From the NCBI GenBank assembly GCA_021292165.1, contig CM037877.1, positions 81,623,691 to 81,687,690 of the forward strand: DNA of 64,000 nucleotides, read 5' to 3'. This DNA comes from Shinisaurus crocodilurus. Lineage: Eukaryota; Chordata; Lepidosauria; Squamata; Shinisauridae. Every line of letters starts with the position of its first letter. Position 1 is the first letter of the stretch. Under the pieces are notes generated by a model that worked only from the letters and a program-made list of their open reading frames with translations, had not been told where the DNA came from and searched no databases. Position numbers and translations under genes: made by a program. This document shows positions 1 to 11,769 of the stretch, piece by piece.

Positions 1-154
1 AGCAGAGCAACTTTGTCATGGGTTGCTGGGAACGGCTATGGAGCTGGTTGGCAAAAACCGTGAAAACCCCTGCTGTTCCTTGACAATTTGCTAATGCCCC
101 CACCATTCTCCATCATCCCTTCTCAGTGCCCTCCATCCTGAGCGCCTAAAAATA

Positions 155-1022
155 GTGAGGAAAGGACACCAGAGAGTGTCCCGAATGCTTTTGCAACTTT
201 TAAAATTTTTATTTTCAGTCCAGCGCAAGTGCACAAGAGCAAATGACAGCTGCCTTGAGATCTGCACAATTTTTGCCTCCGTTTTACTTCTCCCCCATGC
301 AATTTGTTTTATTTCCCCCTCTGTGTTATGTTCTGCCTTGAAACTTGTGCAATTGTTCCTTCCATGTTACTGCTTTGCCATGACATTTGTGTATGTTTAG
401 TGATCCTGCTCACTGCTCTGAAACCCATATGTAGATGTGACAGCTAGCAAGGGAGGGAAGTGACAAGCATGAAGGGTGGGGGGAGCTGAAAGCGGCTGGA
501 GAGAAGGCAGTTTGCCAGCAGGTCTTCCTACTCAGTGTAACGTGAAGCAGCCATTACAAAAAAGAGAGGAAAAAATGGTGTATGCTAGGAAGGGACACGC
601 CAAAGTGGAGGAGATTGACAAGAGTAGAATACATGGATGCTTAGCTAAATATTGGAGAGGTGGGCATGCACTCTTGTGCTCTTCCGCAACTCCCTGAATT
701 TTTTTTTTAAATTAAAAGCTGGTGAGAGCAATAATAAATGAAATTATTTTATTTATGCAACCTGATGCAGGGCAGGGTGATAGCGGTTTGTGGCTAGAGG
801 AGAGAAGGAACTTTGCAGTGCCTTCTGTATACTTCTGTATACCCTGCAGCAGCCTTTAAAAAAATGTTTGTTAGCAAGTCAAGTGCCGAAATGAAGGATG
901 AAATTGACAAGGATATTGCAAGAAAGAGATATCAGTATGCTGGGCTCAATATTGGAGAGGTGCTTTTGCGCTCTTGCACAAGAGCAAAATTCCCCTTTCT
1001 CTTTTTTTTTAATTTAAAAATT
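155..1022 (+). repeat. Diverged tandem repeat block
   Basis: Two stretches, roughly 610-720 and 903-1022, share a common order of motifs: 'attgacaag', then 'aatattggagaggtg', then 'gcgctcttg/tgctcttcc', then a run of T followed by 'aaattaaaa'. A third, weaker copy of the pyrimidine/A-rich part with 'gcacaagagcaaa' is visible near 190-245. Spacing between the clear copies is about 300 bases. The short ORFs in both frames break at different points and show no known domain, so I read this as an old non-coding tandem duplication. Class unknown. Confidence 0.4.
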
Positions 1023-1544
1023 GTGAATGTGTTACCACATTTGCAAGGGGATCTGATATGTGTGTGGGGAGTTTCCCGCAGTAACCAGCAACCCCAGTGG
1101 ACCAGTTGAAGAAAGGGTGCTGATGTAGGGACCAAGGCAACAAGGAGTTCTGCCACAAAGGTCCCTGGGATACATGTTGGAGCCGGTGGGAGGACTGAGG
1201 GGAAATGAGGGGGGAAACAAGCCATGGCAAGCCCAATTATCAGTCAGGAGTACCAAGTTGTTCAGGGAACAACCAACCCTGGTGTCTTATTTGTAGGGTG
1301 GCTTATTGTGCCGTGCAAACATGCCCAATATGTCAACATGAAGTGGGACCATGCAGGGCTTTCTTTGAACCAGAGCTAGGGCTCCCCAAAGTTCTCAGCA
1401 CAGGATGTGTTTTCATTTTCGCTCTCTGACTCAGACCTGGAATGTATAACAAGCACTTTCCATATATTATATTGAACACAGTAGTCAGGGGCGTGGGATC
1501 ATGCACAAACCATGAGGTCACTTTAACAGGGTAGCCAGGGGTCC

Positions 1545-2470
1545 TACTTTACAGACAGTCTTCTATTTGAAGGTGTCCAGTCCAAGTCTGTTTAGCCAAA
1601 GAACCACAAGGAGGGAGAGCAGGGAAGGGCCTTGAAGTTGTCCATCAACGGTTAGCACCTGGACAACAGACGGAGTAGGCACACAGCTCACCTAGTCAGG
1701 GGTGCCTGGCTTTTTTGGACCCATGGGCACATTTGGGAATTTAAGAAACTATTGTGAGCATCACCACAAAATGGCTCCTATGGAGGATGTGGCTAGTCAC
1801 GCAATGGCTGCCATGGGGGCCTAGCTGGTCAATAGTGAGCTACAGATGTGGGGGAGAGCTATAGCTAGGCAAAAGGTTGGGAGAGGGGAAAATAGCAAGG
1901 CAAAGGGATAGAGGGGAGAGAAAGAGCAAGGGTAGAGGCTAGAAAGGGAGAGAAAGAAGACTACCCGAACACTTTCCAAGGTTATTATTGTTATTAATTA
2001 AAAACTATTAAAGATTTTTTTTTTTGAAGGGCTCAGGGAATAGAGAGCCTCGTGGGTGCTGTTGGAGGTCCCCACAGCCACCAAGTTGGGGACCCCTCCA
2101 CTATGGTGAGATATATTAGCCCTCTGCAGGTGTTTTACTTACTGTGTTTAAAGAACACGCAAAGAGAGGAGCGCTCTAGCCCTTCCCCCCTCCATTGTCA
2201 CATCTCTCACCTTGTTCACATGTAGGGCAATGGTCTGAAGAGGAGTGCCTCCTGATCTGTGAGAGCCGTCCACGTGATTAAGAACCCTGATTTTACAGGG
2301 TATTTCTATTTAAATTATTTTTATTTTTAAATTCGCACCTATACTTATACATTTACATATGCAAATATTATGCAAATTGGTGCCATCTTTTGTTCTTTTT
2401 GGTTATACATTTCCTCTTTTTGGCAACACGTAAGTGGCCACCCCACCCATCAGTCAGGCACCCATTCCCA
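1545..2470 (+). repeat. Unclassified dispersed repeat, copy 1 (interrupted)
   Basis: The halves 1545-1696 and 2099-2470 match, in the same order, the block at 16985-17260. Shared segments include 'ccaagtctg', 'cttgaagttg', 'ggacaacagac/ggacagcagac', 'ggtgagat', and the end 'cctctttttgg...cgtaagtggccacccca'. The intervening 400 bases have no counterpart in the second copy and look like a later insertion. No coding motif was seen. It could be a decayed LINE 3' region or a non-autonomous DNA element. Confidence 0.5.
1697..2098. mobile_element. hAT-like non-autonomous insertion
   Basis: The segment starts 'caggggtgcctggc' and ends 'gttggggacccctc', giving short imperfect inverted ends of the CAGGGGT type seen in hAT MITEs. 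The second copy of the surrounding repeat (16985-17260) lacks this segment and so acts as an empty site. Flanking octamers cacctagt and cactatgg agree only partly. The interior is purine-rich and has no transposase ORF. Confidence 0.5.
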
Positions 2471-2515
2471 GTCAGAAAAGGCACCCTTCTCAGCACAGGA
2501 TGCTCAAAGAAGCTA

Positions 2516-2655
2516 TAGAATCATAGAATAGTAGAGTTGGAAGTCCATTGAATCCAACCCCCTGTTCAATGCAGGTGAACATATGTGGGCAGCCCAGGAT
2601 GTCACCCATCCAAGCACTGACCCGGCTCGTACCTGCTAAGCTTCAGCATGTGGCC
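2516..2655 (-). mobile_element. SINE-like repeat with CR1-like tail, diverged
   Basis: Read on the minus strand the element ends in '...ccaactctactattctatg', the CR1/L3-type tail. Its other end, 'gctaagcttcag...gcactgacccggctc', is a decayed version of the 5S-rRNA-like head that is clearer at 20128-20283 and 43519-43666. It is older and more mutated than those copies. Confidence 0.5.
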
Positions 2656-2875
2656 TGCATTATGTCCTCTTGACGCTATCTGATGCAGAGTAATCATATA
2701 CATAAATATAGACATTTGTTCTTCCTACCTATACAGTATAAGGGCTGATTCAGCATAATGCATGTTTCACCTCAATTTTAGATACATGAAAAGTGGTATT
2801 ATGCTCTCAGTTGTTTTTAATATTATTGACTGAACTCATGAAATTATACTGGCACCTAAGAATTTTGATTTCCTA

Positions 2876-2966
2876 TGATGCTGCTCCTAACAATTTTAGA
2901 CTGTTAAATTGTGATGTTTAGCATCACAATTTTGAACCTGTGATGCTGCTCCTAACATTTTAGACT
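2876..2966. repeat. Short local duplication with hairpin
   Basis: The phrase 'gatgctgctcctaaca' followed by 'ttttagactg' occurs twice (2876-2906 and 2941-2966). Between them is a near-perfect stem, 'aaattgtgatg' / 'catcacaattt'. This looks like local replication slippage. Confidence 0.6.
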
Positions 2967-3639
2967 GGCACATAGACATTTTAAAATATTTTCAAGGCCT
3001 GTTCTTAATCCATCAACCCATATTTTAGATCAGGCCTAGTACCTCCTTATACCACACTCAGTGTGGAGTAAAGACAACAGTGAAGTATAAATTTGAGTGG
3101 GAAAATGGATTTAGGGCATTATAACAGAATCACATCTCTGATGTGGTAAAATATTAATTAAATTTCACACACCATCAATCAGAATCCATCAACCTTGATC
3201 AAAACTCATACTGACATCTTACTGCAGGTAACATAACTTGTTGAGTTGTGTCTTTATTATTTGGTTAGCTCAGGTAAAACAGGTTATTCCACTTATTGAA
3301 TAATGTCAATGTCTTCCATTTTCTTAGTCAAAAATAAAATCCAGGATTTTGCTCTTTACTGTATCCAGACAAATTGTCCTCGAGTAACCTGCTACCCAGT
3401 TGGAGACTATTTGTGTTACCAGAAAAAAGAGAAAAATGAGGGCACACTAGGTGAAACCTTTTTCTCAGAAAATGAAGAACAGTGCTTCAGCTACCTCTGC
3501 TGAATTACTTTAAAACATATTACTTCATAACAAGCAATATTGATCTTTCTAAACATAGTTGTTCAACTGATAAAGAATCAACCTGTGGTTCCACCTCCCC
3601 AGGCCCATTCCATGTCTTAAAGCACATTCTCATGCATAT

Positions 3640-3970
3640 TTCCTCAGAAAGTTTCCACTGAGTTCTGCTGTACTTCACTCCCCACAGTAAGCATACATAG
3701 AACTGGAGCAAGCTGCTCCTAGGTACACTTACTGGGGGGAGTAAAGTCCAACAGAACTCAGTGGGACTTACTTCTGAGTAAATATGTATAAGGTTGGGGT
3801 GCAAGTATGCTAGTCTGACATTTTTCATATGAAGCAAACAATAATCATGAGTACTTGTTTTTAAGCCTTAATCTTCTTTGCAACTTAACAGTGCAACTGT
3901 ATGCACGACTACTCAGAAGTCTCATTGAGTTCAGGGGTTCACTCTCAAGTAAGTGGTATAGGATTGCATT
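3640..3970. repeat. Hairpin MITE-type repeats of the 'actcagtgggacttacttctgag' family
   Basis: 3645-3695 and 3720-3770 form an inverted pair: 'ccactgagttctgctg' pairs with 'caacagaactcagtgg', and 'actccccacagtaag' with 'cttactggggggagt'. A related fragment follows at 3890-3970 ('tactcagaagtctcattgagttc' ... 'aggattgcatt'). Further fragments lie at 12619-12677 and 21588-21674. They are non-coding, palindromic and dispersed, consistent with a DNA-transposon MITE. Confidence 0.55.
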
Positions 3971-4133
3971 ATAAGAGTTTTAAATGGCATATCTTGGAAC
4001 ATTACAAACATCACATTTGCCTGGTAAATTGTTCTGTCATATGTCCTGAAAGAGATGAACAGCTCATGTTCATGTTATTTCCTCCTCCCCACAATCAACT
4101 CTGTGAGAAAAGCTAACTGGGTGTTTTTTCAGT

Positions 4134-4273
4134 ATTATTTATTTATTATATTTTATTTATTATATTTATACCCCTCCTTTTTTCCTGCAAGGAACCCAAG
4201 GCGGCTTACATAATCCTCCTCTCCATTTTATCCTCACAACAACCCTGTGAGGTAGGTTAGGCTGAGAGTCAGT
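4134..4273 (-). mobile_element. Sauria-type SINE, 3' part only
   Basis: On the minus strand this reads '...gactctcagcctaacctacctcacagggttgttgtgagg...ttccttgcagg...ataaataaat', the 3' half shared with the full copies at 17477 and 19130. The tRNA-like head is absent, so it is a 5'-truncated insertion. Confidence 0.85.
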
Positions 4274-4824
4274 ATTGATAGAATCTTTTTTTTCTAGAGC
4301 TTGGTGGTGACGTGGTGTAATGAAAACCACCTCAAAGACTGGTCTTGGTTACCTGTGAGTTCCTTCTTGAGAACAGCTATCCCTGAATGAAAAATTTCAT
4401 TCATGGAAATAGCCAACACAATAATTGGACTGTAGTGCTTACTGACCAAGAAACTCCCCAGAAACCCACCACATCTGGAGAGGTGCAAATAAAAAAAGCA
4501 TCGGCAGCCATATTGAAAAAATACATGTAATGCAGCATTGCCAAGTCTACTGAAATCTCAGTAGATCTTCTGAAATATATGCAGATCTACTGATTGTCTG
4601 AAAAATACCCTCAAATGTGACAAATCTATTGATATCTGGCTTTTTACATGAGGAAAAAAGAATAAGATTCCACAGCAAAGCAGCAAGAAACCTCTGCACA
4701 TGTTGCTCCTTTAATCTAGCTACTTACCGGTACTCCTTTAATCTGGAGTCAGAGCAGGGAGAGGACAGAGCAGGGAGACAGCCCCTGAATCTGAAAGTAA
4801 TATATAGCCTATCTTGACTAGTAG

Positions 4825-5170
4825 CCATTGATAGCCTTCATGAATTTGTCTTATGCCCTTTAAAGCCATTGAAGTTGGTGGTCATCACTACATTGTATGG
4901 TAGTGAATCCCATAGTTTAACTACGTGCTGTGTGAAATACTTCCTTTTATCTGTCCTGAATCTCCCACCAATCAGCTTCGTGGGATAACTCCAGCTTCTA
5001 GAAGTATGGGGGGGGGGGACCTTCCCTTTCCACATTCTTCACACCATGTAAAATTTTATACACCTCTCTCATATCTCCACTAACTCACTTTCTTTCTTAA
5101 AGATGGAACATTTTGATTGTCATCTTGATCATTTTGGTTGTCATTTTCTGCATCTTTTCAAAGGCTACAA
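4825..5170 (-). mobile_element. CR1-clade LINE fragment
   Basis: Phrases such as 'gccattgaagttggtggtcatcac', 'cttttatctgtcctgaatctcccaccaatcagcttc' and 'gatcattttggttgtcattttctgca' match the antisense reading of the terminal CR1 region familiar from reptile and bird genomes. The element is therefore on the minus strand. No intact reading frame remains. Confidence 0.65.
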
Positions 5171-6214
5171 TATCAGTAGTGCCACCAAAAAAAGCAGTAA
5201 AACTTGCTATGGTAAAGGAGGTAAATTTCCACTTTTCATACATAATACTTATTTGAAAATCTGTTGTTTATTGTTGTTTTCTCTCAGGTATAATTGCTTC
5301 ATATTTATTAAAGGGTTTTCAAGTCTTACAACATGAGAATCTTCATAAGATCTGTCTGGTCAATACTCCACCATCTATACCTGTGCATGTAGAGAAATCA
5401 AGAGTTGATCTCAGCCTTGTGCACAACAGAACAGATCAAGGGCAGATCAAGAGCATAATTTAGGTTTGTGTACCTCCACAAACACTGTGTGAACCAGGAC
5501 ATACTATACGAAAACTAGAAAATATCATGTATTTTTAATGCAACATCTCCATAATCTTGCATTCCAAACCCTATAAGAGGTGTGTTTTTTTAGAATCAGT
5601 TTTAAAGATGAACTTCGTTTGGGCCTGTGACCATAGGTTCATTCAGATTTATTATAAGTAGATGCATTTAGAAGCAGCATATAAGAAAGCTGCATGAAAC
5701 ACATCCAAGTTTTATGTGGATGTTGGACAAACAAACCATGAACCTGATTATTCTCATCAAGGAAGAAATCTAATAATCACAATATTTTTTAAAGTTCCTA
5801 ATCATTTAAGATCAATGAATGGCTGACAGAAGAGCAAAGTGAGGAGGAAGAATCATGTGATAGCCAAGAGAAGACAAGAATCTAAGTGAGTTCATTTGAC
5901 AAATTATATGAATGAACAATCTTTTATCAACAAGTTACAGCAATAAATTTAGACTAGTACTAGGGCCAAAGGTAATAGTTCTCTCCATTATTACTCCATT
6001 AATAAGTTATTTAATATAAGATACATAGTGATATTTTTATACTTTAATTGGAACACTTTTGTAGCCACTAATGGAAAAGCTATGCCTTCTGATGTAACAT
6101 ATAAAAGAACCAGAAACCATCTAGGATTTATGTATTTATTTAATTATTTATTTTGTTCAATAATATATTATTAGGAATGGAGAATGCTATATATGCTTTT
6201 ATATATTATATGGA
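5171..6214. other. AT-rich non-coding DNA
   Basis: Only short, unrelated ORFs are present. I see no splice-flanked exon candidate, RNA gene or clear repeat. Confidence 0.5.
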
Positions 6215-6460
6215 TTTTTAATTATTATTTTTAGCTGCCTTGAGTTCCTCCTGGAAATAAGGCAGGATATAAGGTTTTAAATTAAATAGATAAAGGGCAG
6301 TATCCAATGTGACACTTCTGCTAATGTAAATTACATTGTATAAGCACATAAATGACCTCCTCAGAAACCTGTCGCACCAGCAAGCACTACTGGCATTACG
6401 CAAGAGGTCATTTATGCTAGCACAATGTAAATTATGTTAGTGTCACATTGGATACTACCC
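6215..6460. mobile_element. LINE 3' tail followed by hairpin MITE (6295-6460)
   Basis: 6215-6292 resembles an L2-like 3' end ('agctgccttgagttcct...ggcaggatataag...aaata'). The next 166 bases are one large imperfect hairpin: 'gggcagtatccaatgtgaca' at 6295 pairs with the complement of 'tgtcacattggatactaccc' ending at 6460. The arms remain complementary through 'aatgtaaatta' and 'aaatgacctc' for about 70 bases each. It has no coding content and is a typical foldback MITE; superfamily uncertain. Confidence 0.65.
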
Positions 6461-7004
6461 AAAGGAATTTCAGGCATGATGATACTGGCATCCACAGTAT
6501 ATTGAACTACATCATCTAACCAAGCTGGGCACTTGGAATCTTTTCTGTATAGCGACTTTTTAATTCTAGTTTTCATAACCTGGAGATCAGACTGTTGCTT
6601 TCGCATGATGTACGTAGGTGTCTCATGACTGGAGTTGCTTTGTTTTATAGTATCTGTACTCCTTGTATTTTTCAAGAGGTATTTTGTAAACAGATGATGT
6701 ATTTCTCCATGGAAAACAATTAAAAAACAGAACTACATCGTAATATCTGTAGCCACCTGCCAAAACAACAGACTAGTTTCCTAACCCATTTTCATTTTCA
6801 AAGCATTTGTCCACAATGTGTGCTCTCATCTTTTTATAGCATCATGAAATTAAAATACATTTATACAAATACTAGTACAATACATATTTTGGATACATTA
6901 TCAACCTAACATGGGGAATTTGAGGTGTACTATAGGGTACATCATGGTCTCAGGAGGTTTGAGAAGGCCACTAGTGAAAGTAGTCTGTTTTTATTGAAAA
7001 CTAT

Positions 7005-7027
7005 TATATATATATATATATATATAT
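7005..7027. repeat. (TA)n microsatellite
   Basis: About eleven uninterrupted TA dinucleotides. Confidence 0.95.
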
Positions 7028-7120
7028 GCGCCTTTCAGTAGAATTGCCTGTTACATGAAAAAACTATCAATTTCATGACATTAAACCACTTAGTCTTAGC
7101 ACAATAACATTTTTGTTCAG

Positions 7121-7508
7121 TAACTGGGCAACATTTCAGTCCATTTCAGGACAGAAAGGAAACCATGTTTCTCCACTCAATGCAACTCTTAGAAATTGCA
7201 GCAAGTGGATGGTGTGTTTGCCTAAAGCAGATAATTCAATTCTTCCATTTCATGAAATGGATAGTTTGTACTGTCCAGATTGTGAAACAATTAGCAGAGG
7301 TTGCTCTATTCAGGAAAGCAAACACATGCTCAAAATGGTTGCTTCCACTTCATCCACAGATGGTGAGCTTGTTCCAAAGAAAATGTTTTATGAGAAGCTG
7401 GAGGTATATTATCAAACCAAACCAGTGAGAAAGCCTTTCACTCATGAGGAACAACAACATATTGAACATATTGTAACAGAAATAAAGGAAGCCATAGCTA
7501 AAATTTAA
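7121..7508 (+). CDS. Unidentified protein, candidate 3'-terminal exon
   Basis: An open frame of about 129 codons runs from just after a good splice-acceptor-like sequence ('catttttgttcag', AG at 7119-7120) to a TAA at 7506-7508. It is the longest ORF in its AT-rich neighbourhood, and its composition looks coding rather than repeat-derived. It has two CxxC-like cysteine clusters (a 'YCPDCE' motif near residue 55) and a charged, probably helical C-terminus rich in E, K, I and H. The in-frame ATG at 7113 would start inside the acceptor, so an internal or terminal exon entered from upstream is more likely than a single-exon gene. I do not recognise the family. Alternatives are an exon of an undetected host gene, a retrocopy fragment, or a chance ORF. 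No partner exon was found in the window. Confidence 0.35.
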
Positions 7509-7517
7509 ACTTTGAAC

Positions 7518-7700
7518 ATGTAAGTCTCTGTTTACCTCTGATGTATGTTCCTGTTACAAACATTTTAGGAATCACAGGGAGACTGGAGACTATTTTAAAC
7601 AAAAGAAGCAAGGCTAAAATGGTAGTTTTACATGTTACACATGTATGGCTGTGTTTACCTCTGATATATGCTCCTATTCTAAACATCTTGGGGATCACAG
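7518..7700 (+). repeat. Tandem duplication, unit about 130 bases
   Basis: The segment 'ctgtgtttacctctgatgtatg..cctgttacaaacatttta.ggaatcacag' near 7527-7580 is repeated with few changes near 7650-7700 ('ctgtgtttacctctgatatatgctcctattctaaacatcttggggatcacag'). It lies just downstream of the ORF ending at 7508. Confidence 0.7.
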
Positions 7701-9280
7701 TATGCGGGAGAGAGAGAAGTTCAAGGGATGGAGAAGGGAGTGCCCACCCAAACTGCAGCACACAGCACCCAAAGTGCTTTGTTTTGGAGAGGGGGTTGGG
7801 GGGTAGTTTTGGCCCCTTCTCCCAATTTCCCTGCCAGACTATATTGTTCAGATTGGACCTCAGTGGATGAAGAGTGGCAAGCTGGGGAAATGTAATCCTC
7901 TCACTGAATGAATCCTCTCACTAAGATAGTTACTGAGAGGGGGAGGAGGGGAAAAAAGGGATGCTTGTGCTGCAGTAACTGTTTGCTGCACATCAAGCAG
8001 GCAAAATCTGGAGTGCCTCTGGGTTCAATTCAGCCTGGTAAACCACTCGCTGACTTGCCTATGGTGAATGAGAATTAATGAAAGGCAGGCAACTAGAAAG
8101 GAAGGGAATGTAGGTTAGTTTCCTCCTCTTTTCCTGCTTTCAGGATGTTAATTAACCAGAATTTAATTATGACTAATAAGTACATAAGACTATATAAGTA
8201 TTTGCGTGTTATGACTAATAAATAGGGAAATGTTTTCAGTTGCTACTCTGATGGTTGTCTGTTACACAATCTGAGCAGAACAAGTTATCTATCTCACAAG
8301 ATGGGATTCACTGACCCACATTAGACAACACCCCCCCACACACACACACACACGTTGCAATGTCTAAGCATTGCATTAAGTAGAAAACATGGTCTCTTTT
8401 TTGTGAAATAGGCAGGAATCTTTGACCACTTGCTGCAATTTCTATGATTTGCATTAAGTGGAGACATGGTCTCCCTTTCATGAAATGAATTAAGTTTTGT
8501 CCAGTTAATGAGTAAAGGAGTAATTACACTAAGTGTCTTCGCATCATGAAATGGATCCTTTTTTCATTTTATGGGGAATTGCACTGAAAGGTATGGCATG
8601 CCTATGCCTGAATTTACAAAGTGGGGAAAACATTTGTAAGTGTTCAGACGGCATATTTTATTTATGTAGAGGACATGGGACAGGCCTCTTAGGATGTCAA
8701 CTTTCTATTATAAATTATAATATCTTTTTAGCGAATACCATATAGGCAGGGCAATCCTGTCTACCACAGTAGAGCTCTCTGATGTCTGGCCTCTGAGACA
8801 TGCAAAACCCTGCTGGTGCAAGCCCAGCAGGGTGAGAAAGAGGTATTTGTTTAGTGGGTGTTTGTCTTTTTTTACTTCTCTGTCATGGTTCTCTCTCTCT
8901 CTCTTTTCCTAAAGATCCAAAGCCTCCCGTGATCTGCCCATTCCACATCCTCAATTCTTCCCCTTTTTGCCTCTCCCAGTGTTGGCATTCCAATGTCTGG
9001 TAGGAAATGGCTGTGGATATTTCTTCAAGGGTGGGCCTCTCTTGCTGCCCCTGGAGACAGTGATGGTAAAAGTACTATGGTCCCTGGGATTTACACAGTA
9101 ATGTGTGTGTGTTTTTAATTATCCATAATAAATAAAAATTAGGGAATGATGCAATCATACTTAAAACACTTTCAGGTTCCATTGTGTAAGCACATGCTTA
9201 ACTTATATTGAAATGGTTGCATAGTTCCTTTAGTTAATAAATATTCTACTTTTTAAAGAAAAAAAGTGTGTCAATCGTTT
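7701..9280. other. Non-coding stretch with short repeats
   Basis: Contains a CA-rich run (about 8332-8353) and a CT run near 8891. No gene-like ORF or RNA gene was seen. Confidence 0.5.
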
Positions 9281-9868
9281 TACACCAGTGGGCTCAGCCT
9301 CTTTTGGTCTGGAGGCTGGATCGCCCCCAAACTAAGCCTGGCAGGCTGGATGACATCAAAAGGTGGGGCCCTGCCCTGAGCCCCCCATGGCATTGTCACC
9401 CCCCAAGGCATTGCTGTCAACCCAGTGTCCACTTCCTCTCTGCCCATGCAGAGATAGGCATGTTGGTCTGTGCCTCTCTCTGCACAGAAAGTGACTCAGC
9501 CATTGATTGCAGGAGCTGGCTGAGTTGAGCAGCTCCTTCCCCCCCCCCATTCACATTCCATTCAAAGTGCAATCAGACAGGAAGAAGGGCTCCAACTAAT
9601 CCAGGGCTCACAGAAGCTGGCTCCTGGAAGTCCTGGCTAAGTTGGACTACTCCTTCCCATGCTGCTTGCACCCTGATTGGGGTATGTGTGATGCAAGGAA
9701 GTACTCAGTCATGGCTTGTAGGGGCTTCTAAAGTTTACACATCATGGGTGTGGTCCTGAACACCATGTGCAGATGGTGCTCCTGCTGCTCTCTATGAGAC
9801 AGAGAGTTCCACCAGTATGTGGATCTCATTCCCTTCCAATAACCAATATAATGGAAGCTCCACTGGAT

Positions 9869-10067
9869 ATGCAGAGATCCGGGTTCTAGTACCCGCTCGG
9901 CCATGAAACTCACTGGGTGACTTTGGGCCAGTCACTAACTCTCAGCCTAACCTACTTCACAGGGTTGTTGTGAGAATAAAATGGAGAGGAGGAGGGGGTT
10001 ATGTAAGCCGCCTTGGGTTCCTTGCAGGAAAAAAGGTGGGGTATAAATACAATAAATAAAATAAATT
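9869..10067 (+). mobile_element. Sauria-type SINE, head partly lost
   Basis: Contains the B-box region 'gggttctagtacccgctcgg' (normally gtccccgctc), the body 'gggtgactttgggccagtcac...' and the tail '...ccttgcaggaaaaaaggtggggtataaatacaataaataaa'. The A-box half is missing or degraded. Confidence 0.85.
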
Positions 10068-10948
10068 GCAAACGTTTCTATTTATTCTGCATTTTCAAAG
10101 TGTTTCTTTTTCATAATCCTAAATTGCCAACAAATTTAGTTTCCATAATGTTTACTTACAACTCTTGTCTATGTTGGGCAGTTGACTAACACACAACACA
10201 GCAATCTAAAACAAACTGAGTTCTCCATCAAGTAAAAAACTGGTTCCATGTTTTCACATAAAAACAGATCCAGGTACCTTGCTTTTGTGGCCAATATGGT
10301 GTTTCATTTGTGATGTGTGTAGTAAATAGTAGTATTTATTTAGTTTAGTAAGAGGAGACAGGCTAAATCAAATACATTTTGAGGTCAAAGGAATGAAGCT
10401 CATATATGCATGCATGTATATTCACCTTGTAAGCATACTTCTTACTCTAGCAGAAAACAAACTGTGAGTCAGCCATTGCTGTGAGTCAGCCAATACCAAT
10501 TATTATTAATACCATTTATACTTCCACACAATATCAGTTGAATCTGAATTATATTCTATCTGTACATATATTACCTCATTTTCAACTTCATTCTTTGAAC
10601 CATAAGTGCAAGCAGGAAAAAAATGTCATGCTCTAAACTATCTGGTTTTAAGTAAACTATTGATATTTGTTTTCTCACACAGAATCATTATAATTAATAA
10701 AGTACAGTGTTAACTATATGCAGTACTTCACTATCATTACTTCATTCATTCTCACAATGATCCTGTGAGTTAGCCATAATTCTCACTTCGTAGAGTTTTT
10801 GTGTAAATGACTTATATCCTACTTTTCTATGTTAAAATGTACTCAAAGTGGTTTATAAACTTTAAGAAAATGTAACCAAGAAAACAGTACATTAATGGGG
10901 AGTAGCTTAAGAAACAGCACCTTAGAACAATAATAAAAGCAGCTATAA

Positions 10949-11083
10949 CAGTGTTCTCCAACCTTGGGTCCCCAGATGTTTTGGGCCTACAACTCCCAGC
11001 ATGCCCCAGCCAGCTATGCTGGCTGGGGCATGCTGGGAGTTGTAGGCCCAAAACATCTGGGGACCCAAGGTTGGAGAACACTG
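10949..11083. mobile_element. hAT hairpin MITE, copy A
   Basis: A 135-base nearly perfect palindrome with terminal 'cagtgttctccaacc' / 'ggttggagaacactg'. The arms contain 'ccccagatgttttgggccta' and 'caactcccagcatgccccag'. Flanking octamers agctataa and agctacat match at 6 of 8 positions, as expected for an aged 8-bp hAT duplication. Three close relatives occur in the window (24029, 50805, 58058), and a diverged cousin at 37081. Confidence 0.85.
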
Positions 11084-11173
11084 AGCTACATAAGGCACAT
11101 TTAGAGACCTTACTTTAAGAACACCCAGTGAAACAGCATTATTTTCAGTGTTCTTCTAAAAATGGGCAATGAA

Positions 11174-11439
11174 GTGTGCCCGCCCACCAGTTCCACTTTT
11201 ACTCAGCAAATCATGATTGGATCCTTTGTAGGTTGTGGAGTGTGAATTCAAAAGCCAGACTGATGGGTTTTTTAGGAGCTAAAGAATACAGCAGTTAACC
11301 CAACAACAAAGCATTGGTTAACTGCTTGGTTGTTTAGCCCCTAAACAAACCATTGGTCCCGGTACTGGTATCACACTCAACAACCTACAAAGGAGCCAAT
11401 TGTGGGTTGTGGAGTAAAAGTGGAAGTGGTGGGCACACA
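11174..11439. mobile_element. Foldback MITE
   Basis: Left arm 'gtgtgcccgcccaccagttccacttttact...cctttgtaggttgt.gagtgtga' is complementary to the right arm '...tcacactcaacaacctacaaagg...agtaaaagtggaagtggtgggcacac'. The arms are about 65-70 bases. The centre carries a second small inverted repeat around 'gttaacc...ggttaac'. No ORF with coding character. Confidence 0.6.
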
Positions 11440-11539
11440 GGGGGCAATGCGGTCACTCCCTCCTGCTCGTGCATGACAACCCATGAGTTTCAAAAGCCGA
11501 GTAATGTTCTGAGGCATATTTATAGAGAAGGGGGTGAAT

Positions 11540-11760
11540 TCTGAGATACCATGATCCCAGGCTTTAATGGCTAAAACCAGCCCCCTGAATGGAACCTGGA
11601 AACAAGTTGGCAACCAGTGAAGTTGACTGAGGATCAGCATCTGCTGGCCCAGACAAAACCCTGGTTTCCACATTCTAGACCAACTGAAGTTTCCGGAATG
11701 TCTTCAATCCACATAGAGGGCATTGCACTGATCCAATTTGGAATCAGGCCCTTCTCTAAA
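11540..11760 (-). mobile_element. L2-clade LINE, fragment of ORF2 C-terminus
   Basis: On the minus strand this is recognisably the same region as 40470-40680 of the better L2 copy: '...tgcaatgccctc...', then 'acattccggaaacttcagttggt', then 'cactggttgccaacttgtt', then '...ggctggttttagccattaaagc'. Frames are broken. Confidence 0.6.
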
Positions 11761-11769
11761 AGCCAAGAT

